This document shows, one piece after another, positions 43,438 to 51,299 of a DNA stretch of 64,000 nucleotides. The stretch is from Pseudomonas sp. B33.4 (GTDB lineage: Bacteria; Pseudomonadota; Gammaproteobacteria; Pseudomonadales; Pseudomonadaceae): positions 1,603,001 through 1,667,000 of the forward strand of contig NZ_CP140706.1 in NCBI RefSeq assembly GCF_034555375.1. Direction: 5' to 3'. Position numbers and translations under genes: made by a program. Numbering within the stretch: the first letter of the stretch is position 1; every line of letters starts with the position of its first letter. Under the pieces are notes generated by a model that worked only from the letters and a program-made list of their open reading frames with translations, did no database searches and had not been told where the DNA came from.

Positions 43438-44817
43438 TTAGATCGCACTCGCCACGGTTGCCGGGCGAGGGGAGAACAGGCTGACAACCACAAAACTCAC
43501 CAGGCCTACGCCGAGGCTGTAGTAGATCGGCGTGTTGGCATCCAGACCGTCCTTGAACATGAACAGCAGCGAAGTGGCGAAACCCAGACCCATGGAGGCA
43601 ATGGCGCCGGCGGTGGTCGCGCGTTTCCAGAAGATCGCGCCGATCAGCGGGATCAGCATGCCGCCCACCAGCAGGTTGTACGCCAGCGTCAGGGCGCTGA
43701 TCACATCGTTCACCACCAGCGCGATGCCCAGCACGACGATGCCGGTCAGCAGGGTGAACAGGCGGTTGATGCCCAGGCTCGACTGTTTGCCGCCGCGCAG
43801 TTTCGGCAGCAGGTCTTCCGTCACGGTGGTGGCAGCGGCGAGCAGGCCGGCGCTGGCGGTGGACATCATGGCCGCCAGTGCGGCAGCGATCACCAGACCA
43901 CGAATGCCGTCCGGCAGCGACAGTTTGACGATGGCGGCGAAGGCGTTGTTGACGTTGCTCAGGTCCGGGATCAGGACGTGAGCGGCCATGCCGATCAGGG
44001 CGCAGGCCAGGCCGTAAAGGATGCAGTAGAAGCCTGCGAAGGTGCCGGCGTACTTGGCGACTTTTTCGTTCTTGACGGTGAACACCCGTTGCCAGATGTC
44101 CTGACCGATCAGGATGCCGAAGAAGTAGATCATGAAGTAGGTGATGATGGTGTCCCAGCCGATGCTGGTGAAGTTGAACGCAGCGGCCGGCAACTTCAGC
44201 ACCAGTTCGTCCCAGCCGCCGACGCGGTACAGGCAGATCGGCAACAGGATGAACATCAGGCCCACGGTCTTGATGATGAACTGGACGATGTCGGTCAGGG
44301 TCAGCGACCACATGCCGCCGATGGCCGAGTAAACCACCACGACGCCACCCCCGAGCAATACCGATACCCAGAACGGCAGATCGAACAGCACTTGCAGCAC
44401 GGTGCCGATTGCCAGAATCGAGGTCACGCCGATCATCAGCGCGTAGGCCAGCATGATGATCGCGCTCGCCGAGCGGGCCATCGGGTTGTAGCGTTTTTCC
44501 AGCACCTGGGTAACGGTGTAGATCTTCAGTTTCAGCAGCGGTTTGGCGAGGAACAGGTTCAGCGCGATGATCCCGCAACCCAGTGCCGCACACAGCCAGA
44601 AGCCGGAGATGCCATGCACGTAGCCCAGACGCACGGTGCCGACGGTGGACGCACCACCGAGCACGGTCGCGGCCATGGTGCCCATGTACAGGCTTGGGCC
44701 GAGGTTACGACCGGCGACGAGAAAGTCCTCGTTGGTCTTGGCCTTGCGCATGCCGAAGTAGCCGAGCAAGAGCATGCCGGCGGCGTAGATGAGGACGACG
44801 AATAAATCCAAAGCCAT
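43438..44817 (-). CDS. Sodium:solute symporter
   Basis: A 459-residue inner-membrane protein with about 13 predicted helices, of the SSF family (PutP/PanF-like). The ATG at 44817 begins directly at the first helix (MALDLFVVLIYAAGMLLLGYFG), with GGAG upstream; the longer open frame is discarded because it runs into a REP. Typical blocks are GRNLGPSLYMGTMAATVLGG and the middle ASAGLLAAATTVTEDLLP. It is in the gbu neighbourhood at the position of PA1418 and may bring in guanidino compounds or a product of their breakdown; that is inferred from context. Confidence 0.88.
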   Translation of the reverse strand: MALDLFVVLIYAAGMLLLGYFGMRKAKTNEDFLVAGRNLGPSLYMGTMAATVLGGASTVGTVRLGYVHGISGFWLCAALGCGIIALNLFLAKPLLKLKIYTVTQVLEKRYNPMARSASAIIMLAYALMIGVTSILAIGTVLQVLFDLPFWVSVLLGGGVVVVYSAIGGMWSLTLTDIVQFIIKTVGLMFILLPICLYRVGGWDELVLKLPAAAFNFTSIGWDTIITYFMIYFFGILIGQDIWQRVFTVKNEKVAKYAGTFAGFYCILYGLACALIGMAAHVLIPDLSNVNNAFAAIVKLSLPDGIRGLVIAAALAAMMSTASAGLLAAATTVTEDLLPKLRGGKQSSLGINRLFTLLTGIVVLGIALVVNDVISALTLAYNLLVGGMLIPLIGAIFWKRATTAGAIASMGLGFATSLLFMFKDGLDANTPIYYSLGVGLVSFVVVSLFSPRPATVASAI

Positions 44818-44869
44818 GATGGCGTGTCTCCGATTGTCTTTTTTATGTGAGGCTGAATTCGAATCTCCC

Positions 44870-44959
44870 TGTGGGAGCGAGCTTGCTCGCGAAAGCGATC
44901 TGTCAGTCACATCACCTTTGAATGTGCCGCCGCCTTCGCGAGCAAGCTCGCTCCCACAG
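44870..44959. repeat. REP inverted pair (GTGGGAGCGAGCTTGCTCGCG type)
   Basis: Same family as the copy at 9898; long arms with a loop of about 36 bases, between the two transporter genes. Confidence 0.85.
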
Positions 44960-44973
44960 GGTTTTGTGTTTAA

Positions 44974-46476
44974 TCAGGCGGCTTGGCGCAGTTCAGGTTT
45001 TTCCACGACTTGGCTGCGCGCATCCTTCGGGCCGAACACTTCGCGCGGTTCCGGGAACAGGCTCAGCAGCGTCAGGTACACCACCGAGGCCAGGCCCAGG
45101 GTCACCGGCAAACTGATGTCGATGCCACCGGCCATTTCTCCCAGCGGGCCGACGAACTGCCCGGGTAGATTGACGAAGCACAAACCGACCGCCGCGCTCG
45201 GGATCCATGCGCCCAGACCGCGCCAGTTCCAGCCGTGGCTGAACCAGTAGCGTCCGCCCTGTTCGCCGCGTGTGAACACTTGCAGGTCATCCGGGCAGTA
45301 GAAGCCGCGACGCACCAGCAGACCGATGATCATGATCACCATCCACGGCGTGGTGCAGGTGATGATCAGCACGGCGAAGGTCGACACGCTCTGCACCAGG
45401 TTCGCCGCAAACCGGCCGATGAAGATGAAGGCAATCGACAGCACGCCGATCAGCAACGTCGCTTTCACGCGCGACAGCACCCGCGGGAATACGCTGGACA
45501 TGTCCAGCCCGGTGCCATACAGCGAAGTGGTGCCGGTGGACATGCCGCCGATCACCGCAATCAAGCACACCGGCAGGAAGAACCAGCTCGGCGACACCGC
45601 CAGCAAACCGCCCACATAGTTGTTCGCCGCGATGTAGTCCGGCGCCTTGATCGCGACGATGGTCGCGGTAGTCAGGCCGAACAGGAACGGGATGAACGTG
45701 GCGATCTGCGACAGCACCACCGCCGCCATGATGCGTTGCTTGGAGGTGTCACGCGGGATGTAACGCGACCAGTCGCCGAGGAACGCGCCGAAGGAAATCG
45801 GATTGCTCATCGCCACCAGCGCAGCGCCGATGAACGCCGCCCAGAAGCCCGGCTGACCGAGGTTCACCGTACCGGCGTAGTTCACATCGAAAGGACCGGC
45901 GAAGGCGAAGATGCCCAGCAGGAACAACAGGCTGGCGCTCCACACCGAGATCTTGTTTACCCACAGCAAAAAGCGGAAGCCGTAGATGCACACGGTCAGC
46001 ACCAGAATCGCGAACAGACCGTAGGCCAGGCCCAAAGTCAGGTCGGTTTCCGGCAGACCGATCAGGCGTTTCGCACCCCCGATCAGCGCATCTCCCGAAC
46101 TCCACACCGAGAGCGAGAAAAACGCGATAGCGGTCAACAGCGACAGAAACGAACCGACGATGCGCCCATGCACGCCGAAATGCGCACCCGACGACACGGC
46201 ATTGTTGGTGCCGTTGAGCGGGCCGAACAGGCCCATCGGTGCGAGGATCAGCGAGCCGAGCAGCACGCCCGACACAATCGCCCAGACGCCGGCCTGAAAA
46301 GACAGACCGAACAGCACCGGGAAACTGCCGAGCACGGCGGTGGCAAAGGTATTCGAACCACCGAAGATCATCCGGAACAAGTCCGTCGGGCCTGCGCTGC
46401 GTTCGTGGTCCGGGATCTGCTCGACCCCGTGGGTTTCAATCTGCGTAAGGCTTTGGTCGTTGTTGTTGTTATTCAT
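44974..46476 (-). CDS. NCS1-family cytosine/purine-type permease
   Basis: A 500-residue inner-membrane protein with twelve predicted helices. The cytosolic N-terminus is Asn-rich (MNNNNNDQSLTQ), followed by the NCS1 pattern (FGGSNTFATAVLGSFPVLFG; LFGPLNGTNNAVSSGAHFGV). NCS1 carriers import nucleobases, hydantoins or related cyclic or guanidino-like compounds with a proton or sodium. It lies 55 bases downstream of the SnoaL-like gene and gbuA in the same direction, so import of a guanidino substrate is a reasonable inference. Positional equivalent of PA1419. Confidence 0.87.
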   Translation of the reverse strand: MNNNNNDQSLTQIETHGVEQIPDHERSAGPTDLFRMIFGGSNTFATAVLGSFPVLFGLSFQAGVWAIVSGVLLGSLILAPMGLFGPLNGTNNAVSSGAHFGVHGRIVGSFLSLLTAIAFFSLSVWSSGDALIGGAKRLIGLPETDLTLGLAYGLFAILVLTVCIYGFRFLLWVNKISVWSASLLFLLGIFAFAGPFDVNYAGTVNLGQPGFWAAFIGAALVAMSNPISFGAFLGDWSRYIPRDTSKQRIMAAVVLSQIATFIPFLFGLTTATIVAIKAPDYIAANNYVGGLLAVSPSWFFLPVCLIAVIGGMSTGTTSLYGTGLDMSSVFPRVLSRVKATLLIGVLSIAFIFIGRFAANLVQSVSTFAVLIITCTTPWMVIMIIGLLVRRGFYCPDDLQVFTRGEQGGRYWFSHGWNWRGLGAWIPSAAVGLCFVNLPGQFVGPLGEMAGGIDISLPVTLGLASVVYLTLLSLFPEPREVFGPKDARSQVVEKPELRQAA

Positions 46477-46531
46477 GATCTGCTCCGATCATAAAGGCGC
46501 GCTCATCGTGCGTGAGCGTCACCTGTCTTGG

Positions 46532-46954
46532 CTAAGGGGATGGCAGCCCTTCCGGCATTGCGGACAAATGTTCGTGACAGGCCAGCCAAAGGCCTTGTTG
46601 TTCTAGGCTCGACGCGTGTTTCTTGAAAACAATCGTCTCGCGCTCCTGGCTGAAGTGTTGCTCCCCTTGCATGCGCAGCTCGGTGGCCACGTCATGGATG
46701 AAAATCGCCACGTCACCCTGCAGGCTGACGAAAGCGTTGCTCGAGGTGCACGCAAGCACCTCGAAGCCATGCTCGGCGCGCCAGCTGTCCCACAAGGCCT
46801 GATAGGCATCGCGCGACAGCAGCGGCTGTTCGAGGGTGTAGAAGACGAAACTTGCATCGGCGCTGAACGCGCCGAAATAAGCTTCGCGATCGTTACGGGC
46901 GAAGGCGGCCACCAGATCGGCGGCCGCTTGCAAAACCTGATCACGTTCGTTCAT
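46532..46954 (-). CDS. SnoaL-like/DUF4440 protein
   Basis: A 140-residue NTF2-fold protein (AFARNDREAYFGAFSADASFVFYT, then a beta-sheet block with SLQGDVAIFIHDVAT). The ATG at 46954 lies 10 bases after the gbuA stop, so it is in the same operon; the longer frame (to 47050) overlaps gbuA and is rejected. NTF2-fold proteins are either small enzymes or ligand binders. A polar pocket could hold a guanidino acid, but this is a guess. Equivalent to PA1420 by position. Confidence 0.78.
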   Translation of the reverse strand: MNERDQVLQAAADLVAAFARNDREAYFGAFSADASFVFYTLEQPLLSRDAYQALWDSWRAEHGFEVLACTSSNAFVSLQGDVAIFIHDVATELRMQGEQHFSQERETIVFKKHASSLEQQGLWLACHEHLSAMPEGLPSP

Positions 46955-46964
46955 GACCCGACCC

Positions 46965-47915
46965 TCAGCGATGGACCACGCCAGGCAGTACGCAGAGCAT
47001 TTCGTACAGCAGGTTGGCGGCCAGCAGCGAGGTGTTGCCGGTGGTGTCATAAGCGGGCGAGACTTCTACCAGATCGCAACCGATCAGGTCGAGGCCTTGG
47101 CAGCCGCGAACGATTTCGATCGCCTGAATGGTCGTCAGACCACCGATTTCCGGGGTGCCGGTGCCCGGTGCCCAGGCCGGATCGATGCCGTCGATGTCGA
47201 AGCTCAAATAAACCGGGCCGCCGCCGACTTTCTCGCGCACTTCAGCCATCAGTGGCGCCAGCGATTTGTGCCAGCACTCTTCGGCTTGTACGACGCGGAA
47301 GCCCTGATCGCGGCTCCAGTTGAAGTCATCAGCGGTGTAACCCTGCGCACGCAAACCAATTTGCACCACGCGGTCGCAGTCCAGAAGGCCTTCTTCGACG
47401 GCGCGACGGAAGGTGGTGCCATGGGCGATTTTCTCGCCGAACATGTGATCGTTGACGTCAGCGTGGGCATCGATGTGCACCAGTCCGACCTTGCCGTGCT
47501 TTTTATGAATCGCACGCAGGATCGGCAGGGTGATGGTGTGGTCGCCACCCAGGGTCATCGGGATCACGTTGTGCTCGAGGATGTTGTCGTAGGCTTCTTC
47601 GATGATGCGCACGGCGTCGAGCAGGTTGAAGGTGTTGATCGCCACGTCACCGATGTCGGCAACCGACAGCGAGTCGAACGGCGCAGCGCCGGTGGCCATG
47701 TTGTACGGGCGGATCATCACCGATTCGGTGCGGATGTCGCGTGGCCCGAAGCGGGTGCCGGGGCGCAGTGAAGTACCGATGTCCAGTGGCACGCCAACAA
47801 AGGCAGCGTCCAGGCCGGCAGCGGTCGGTACATGGGGGAGTCGGAGCATGGTGGCGATGCCGCCGAAGCGCGGCATTTCGTTGCCGCCCAGTGGTTGGTG
47901 AAGAATCTTGTCCAC
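46965..47915 (-). CDS. gbuA: Guanidinobutyrase
   Basis: A 316-residue ureohydrolase (arginase/agmatinase family) that converts 4-guanidinobutyrate to 4-aminobutyrate and urea, part of arginine breakdown by the transaminase or decarboxylase routes. All six manganese ligands are present: His126 (GGDHT), Asp149, His151, Asp153 (DAHADVND), Asp240 and Asp242 (SFDIDGIDP). The N-terminus LHQPLGGNEMPRFGG matches GbuA of P. aeruginosa closely as I remember it. It heads a minus-strand operon (gbuA, SnoaL-like, NCS1 permease) and is divergent from the LysR gene that probably controls it. Confidence 0.93.
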   Translation of the reverse strand: MDKILHQPLGGNEMPRFGGIATMLRLPHVPTAAGLDAAFVGVPLDIGTSLRPGTRFGPRDIRTESVMIRPYNMATGAAPFDSLSVADIGDVAINTFNLLDAVRIIEEAYDNILEHNVIPMTLGGDHTITLPILRAIHKKHGKVGLVHIDAHADVNDHMFGEKIAHGTTFRRAVEEGLLDCDRVVQIGLRAQGYTADDFNWSRDQGFRVVQAEECWHKSLAPLMAEVREKVGGGPVYLSFDIDGIDPAWAPGTGTPEIGGLTTIQAIEIVRGCQGLDLIGCDLVEVSPAYDTTGNTSLLAANLLYEMLCVLPGVVHR

Positions 47916-48038
47916 GGGTAAGGCCTCATCGTCTTTGTTTTATTTATGTCGGCGCGCCGTGGAGCACGGGGTCGGACGCCGCTGTGGGGCCGATGATGCG
48001 AAATGTAGTGAGGGGAAAGAATCGCTACGGGCAAAAAC

Positions 48039-48062
48039 TTAGTTCAGATTTTTCTAAACTAA
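48039..48062. promoter_or_regulatory. Candidate GbuR operator
   Basis: TTAGTT-N12-AACTAA, a dyad that fits the size and AT-richness of LysR recognition sites, lies about 125 bases upstream of gbuA and 250 bases upstream of gbuR. It is the best match to a LysR box in the region; binding is inferred. Confidence 0.5.
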
Positions 48063-48121
48063 TGGCGAGGCTGGGATTAGACTTTGCGGTCTCGGGATTC
48101 TTGCCTGGCTGAACATTGCTG

Positions 48122-48268
48122 CCCTCACCCCAGCCCTCTCCCGGAGGGAGAGGGGGCCGATCTCCTTGGCTTCTAATCCTGAGTTCGACTTGATATCGCA
48201 GGTCGGCGTAGATCCTCTTAACAGCTCGGTAGGCTCCCTCTCCCTCTGGGAGAGGGCTGGGGTGAGGG
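48122..48268. repeat. Large inverted repeat with 21-bp perfect arms (CCCTCACCCCAGCCCTCTCC family)
   Basis: Arms at 48122-48142 and 48248-48268 are perfectly complementary, each followed inward by a smaller palindromic CTCCCxxGGGAG segment. This GC-rich element belongs to a family found in many proteobacteria and differs from the other REP families in the window. Confidence 0.85.
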
Positions 48269-48310
48269 AAAGTTTTATCAGGCAACACATCTCTAAAGCC
48301 CGGAGCAGAC

Positions 48311-49204
48311 ATGGCCAACGCTTTACCCGACCTGAAACTGTTGCGCATCTTCGTCAGCGTCGTGCGTCATCAGGGCTTCGCCAACGCGCAGCAGGAACTC
48401 AACCTGTCGACCTCGGCGATCAGCACCTACATGAGCCAGCTCGAAGCCGCGCTCGGCCTGGTGTTGTGCCATCGCGGGCGCGGCGGCTTCAGCCTGACCA
48501 GCAAAGGAGAGCTGTTCCATCAGGAAACCCTGCGCCTGCTCGCCGAGCTCGAAGGTTTCGAGCAATACGCCGCGGCGCTCAAGGGCGAACTGCGCGGCAC
48601 GCTCAACCTCGGCGTGATCGACTCCACCGTCAGCGACAAGGCGTTGCCATTCGCCGAAGCCATCGGCGCTTACAGTCAGGAACACCCGGCGGTGCATTTG
48701 CACCTGTCGGTGATGAGCCCTTACGAACTGCAACTCGGTGTGCAGGACAACCGCCTCGACCTGGCCATCGGCGCGTTTTCCACGCGCATGAGCGGGCTGG
48801 TCTACATGCCGCTGTACCGTGAACAACACTGGTTGTATTGCAGCAGCCGCCATCCGTTGTTCAACGAGCGGCGCATCCCCGAGCAAGTCATCACCCAGCA
48901 ACGCATGGTCGGGCGCGGTTACTGGAGTCAGGCCGAGCTGGCGCGCCATGGTTTCAAACACAGCGCCGCGACGGTGGAAAGTATGGAGGCGCAACTGATT
49001 CTCGTGCTGTCCGGCGCTTACATCGGTTACTTGCCGGAGCACTACGCTCAGGCGTGGGCGGACAAGGGTGACTTGCGCGTATTGCTGCCGGCGACCTTCG
49101 GTTATCAGGCACCATTTTCGATGATCATGCGCCGGGGCCGCAGCCGCGAGCCGCTTATCCAGACCTTCCGTGATTTGCTCAAAGCACAGCTCAATCAGGC
49201 CTAA
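48311..49204 (+). CDS. gbuR: LysR-family regulator of the guanidinobutyrate locus
   Basis: A 297-residue LysR protein: HTH at residues about 7-65 (QGFANAQQELNLSTSAISTYMSQLE) and an effector domain behind it. It is divergent from gbuA, the arrangement of the P. aeruginosa gbuA-gbuR (PA1421-PA1422) pair, where GbuR activates gbuA in response to 4-guanidinobutyrate. The ATG at 48311 follows CGGAG. The assignment rests on context plus family. Confidence 0.85.
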   Translation: MANALPDLKLLRIFVSVVRHQGFANAQQELNLSTSAISTYMSQLEAALGLVLCHRGRGGFSLTSKGELFHQETLRLLAELEGFEQYAAALKGELRGTLNLGVIDSTVSDKALPFAEAIGAYSQEHPAVHLHLSVMSPYELQLGVQDNRLDLAIGAFSTRMSGLVYMPLYREQHWLYCSSRHPLFNERRIPEQVITQQRMVGRGYWSQAELARHGFKHSAATVESMEAQLILVLSGAYIGYLPEHYAQAWADKGDLRVLLPATFGYQAPFSMIMRRGRSREPLIQTFRDLLKAQLNQA

Positions 49205-49209
49205 CAACG

Positions 49210-49806
49210 ATGTCCAGACCCCAATGCCCGCGCTGCCTGCGCCCCCAAACCCATTGCCTGTGCCCGCTGATCCCGAGCCTCGACAGCCGCACGCGGGTGT
49301 TGCTGTTGCAGCATCCAAGTGAAGTTAATCATGCGTTGAATACCGCGCGGTTGGCGGCACTCGGGTTGACCAATGCCGAGCTGATTGTCGGTGAGGTATT
49401 CGAGGATTTGCCGGCGCTGCTGAACCGGCCGGGCTATCGGGCGCGGTTGTTGTTTCCGGCTGAGGATGCGCAACCGATGCAGGCTTACGGCGAGTCTGAT
49501 GAACCCTTGCTATTGGTCGTTCCTGATGGCACGTGGCGCAAGGCGCGCAAGATGCTGCACCTCAATCCGCTGCTGGCGGCGTTGCCACGGGTGACGCTGG
49601 CCGAGGGCGGCGTGTCGCGCTATCGCCTGCGCAAGGCACCGGGGCCGGGGGCGTTGTCGACGATTGAGGCGATTGTACAGGCGTTGCAGATGCTGGAGGC
49701 ACCGGCCTCATTCGAGCCGTTGCTAAAACCGTTCGAGGCGTTGATCGAGGGGCAGATTGCGGCGATGGGGGAGGAGACGTTTCAGCGTAACCATGGCGAA
49801 AGATAA
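49210..49806 (+). CDS. tapT: DTW-domain tRNA-uridine aminocarboxypropyltransferase
   Basis: A 198-residue enzyme of the DTW family (E. coli TapT/YfiP type) that adds a 3-amino-3-carboxypropyl group from SAM to uridine 47 of tRNA. The N-terminal zinc site CPRCLRPQTHCLC (Cys6, 9, 16, 18) and the DTW-type motif DGTWRKARKM are intact, with the downstream RYRLRKAP and LSTIEA blocks. The start at 49210 is 5 bases after the gbuR stop, so it may ride on the gbuR transcript. The gene symbol is transferred from E. coli. Confidence 0.85.
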   Translation: MSRPQCPRCLRPQTHCLCPLIPSLDSRTRVLLLQHPSEVNHALNTARLAALGLTNAELIVGEVFEDLPALLNRPGYRARLLFPAEDAQPMQAYGESDEPLLLVVPDGTWRKARKMLHLNPLLAALPRVTLAEGGVSRYRLRKAPGPGALSTIEAIVQALQMLEAPASFEPLLKPFEALIEGQIAAMGEETFQRNHGER

Positions 49807-49821
49807 TTGTCGTTTGGACTG

Positions 49822-49895
49822 GCGCTATCGCGAGCAGGCTCACTCCTACAGGGGGAACACATTCCAAATGTAGGAGTGAGCCTGCTCGCGATAGC
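49822..49895. repeat. REP inverted pair (TGTAGGAGTGAGCCTGCTCGCGATAGC type)
   Basis: Same family as the copy at 14600, between the convergent tapT and HlyD-family adaptor genes. Confidence 0.85.
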
Positions 49896-49927
49896 AATTG
49901 TTCAGTCAACACAGGTTACGGCGAGAT

Positions 49928-51289
49928 TTACCGTTCGCGCATCGCCTCGGTCCGCGCTTTCAGCACCGGTTTCAACAGATAATCCAAGACACTCTTCTCC
50001 CCGGTAATAATGTCCACCGTCGCCACCATCCCCGGGATGATCAGCAACGGTTTTACATCCCCGCCCAAATGATTTTTATCAGTGCGCACCTGAATCAGAT
50101 AAAAGCTGTTGCCCTTGTCATCGGTGATGGTGTCTGCACCGATCAACTCAAGCTTGGCGCTCAGCCCGCCGTAAATCGTGTAGTCATAGGCACTGAACTT
50201 GACCATGGCTTTCTGGCCCGGATGCAGAAACGCGACATCCTGTGGCCGCACTTTGGCCTCGATCAACAGGTTGTCTTCCAGCGGTACGATTTCGACCATG
50301 TCGCTGCCCGGCTGGACCACGCCGCCGATGGTGTTGACCTTCAATTGCTTGATCACGCCGTGGACCGGTGAGGTCACGGTAGTGCGGGTGACGCGGTCGT
50401 CGATGGCGATGCTGGTCGCGGTGATTTTCGATAGGTCGGTGCGTTTCTCATTCAGCTCTTTCGCGGCCTCCGAGCGGAAGGTCTGTTCCGACTCGTCGAT
50501 CTTGCTGCGGATCTCGGCAATCGCTGATTCGGCGCGGGGAATCGCCAAAGTGGTGGCGTTCAGCGAGCCACGAATTTCCACGGCGCTGCGCTTGAGGCGG
50601 AGGATTTCCACGGGGGACACCGCGCCGGTTTTCACCAGTGGTTCGGACATGTTCATCTCTTGTTGCAGCAACGCCAGGCTGGAACTGAACTGGCCTTGTT
50701 TGGAGCGAAACTCGGCGAGTTCCTGAGTCTTCTGCCGCAGTTGTTCGCTCAGCGTGCGCTGCTCGCTGGCCAAGCGGCGCTGGCGTTGTTCGTACAGTGA
50801 ACGCTCGTCTTCGGCGACTTGCGGCGCCTTGGCGATAACCTCATCGGAGAGCTTGAATGGCCGACCTTCGGCCTCCGCTGACAGCCGTTCGACCTGTGCC
50901 GTCAGCGCATATCGATCGGCCTCGCTTTCGCCCTTGTTCGAGCGAAAGCGTGTGTCATCCAGACGCAGCAGGGTGTCGCCCTTGTTCACCATTTGCCCTT
51001 CACGCACGAAAATTTCAGTGACGATCCCGCCTTCAAGGTTCTGGATCACCTGCACTTTGCTCGACGGAATCGCCTTGCCTTCGCCCATGGTGACTTCTTC
51101 GAGCACGGCGAACTTGGCCCAGACCACCGCGCTGATCAGCAGCGCCGCCGCCAGCCATACGGTGATCCGCGACCAGCGCGGTGAATCCTGCAATGAAGCG
51201 CCGGCGGTTTCCGGCATGAATTCGGCTTCGGCGCTTTTACCGAAACTGTCGAAGTAGCCGCGCTCTTTGCTATCGGAGGAAGCAGACAT
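49928..51289 (-). CDS. Type I secretion periplasmic adaptor, HlyD family (LapC/MapC-like)
   Basis: A 453-residue membrane-fusion protein with a cytoplasmic N-terminal arm, one transmembrane helix (about residues 42-62, VWLAAALLISAVVWAKFAV), a lipoyl-like half (VQVIQNLEGGIVTEIFVREGQ), a long coiled-coil hairpin (about 130-290), the second lipoyl half (VTSPVHGVIKQLKVNTIGGVV) and a beta-barrel domain. It bridges the ABC ATPase and the TolC-like pore. The ATG at 51289 has AGGAG upstream, 10 bases after the ATPase stop, so they are one operon. Its substrate is presumably the divergent adhesin. Confidence 0.92.
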   Translation of the reverse strand: MSASSDSKERGYFDSFGKSAEAEFMPETAGASLQDSPRWSRITVWLAAALLISAVVWAKFAVLEEVTMGEGKAIPSSKVQVIQNLEGGIVTEIFVREGQMVNKGDTLLRLDDTRFRSNKGESEADRYALTAQVERLSAEAEGRPFKLSDEVIAKAPQVAEDERSLYEQRQRRLASEQRTLSEQLRQKTQELAEFRSKQGQFSSSLALLQQEMNMSEPLVKTGAVSPVEILRLKRSAVEIRGSLNATTLAIPRAESAIAEIRSKIDESEQTFRSEAAKELNEKRTDLSKITATSIAIDDRVTRTTVTSPVHGVIKQLKVNTIGGVVQPGSDMVEIVPLEDNLLIEAKVRPQDVAFLHPGQKAMVKFSAYDYTIYGGLSAKLELIGADTITDDKGNSFYLIQVRTDKNHLGGDVKPLLIIPGMVATVDIITGEKSVLDYLLKPVLKARTEAMRER

Positions 51290-51299
51290 GGGGCAACTC

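Larger units (their letters stand above)
47916..48310. other. 395-base gbuA/gbuR divergent control region
   Basis: No gene is seen. It contains the candidate LysR operator at 48039-48062 and the large GC-rich inverted repeat at 48122-48268. The repeat lies between the operator and the gbuR start, so it is in the gbuR 5' leader if the promoter is near the operator. Confidence 0.6.
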
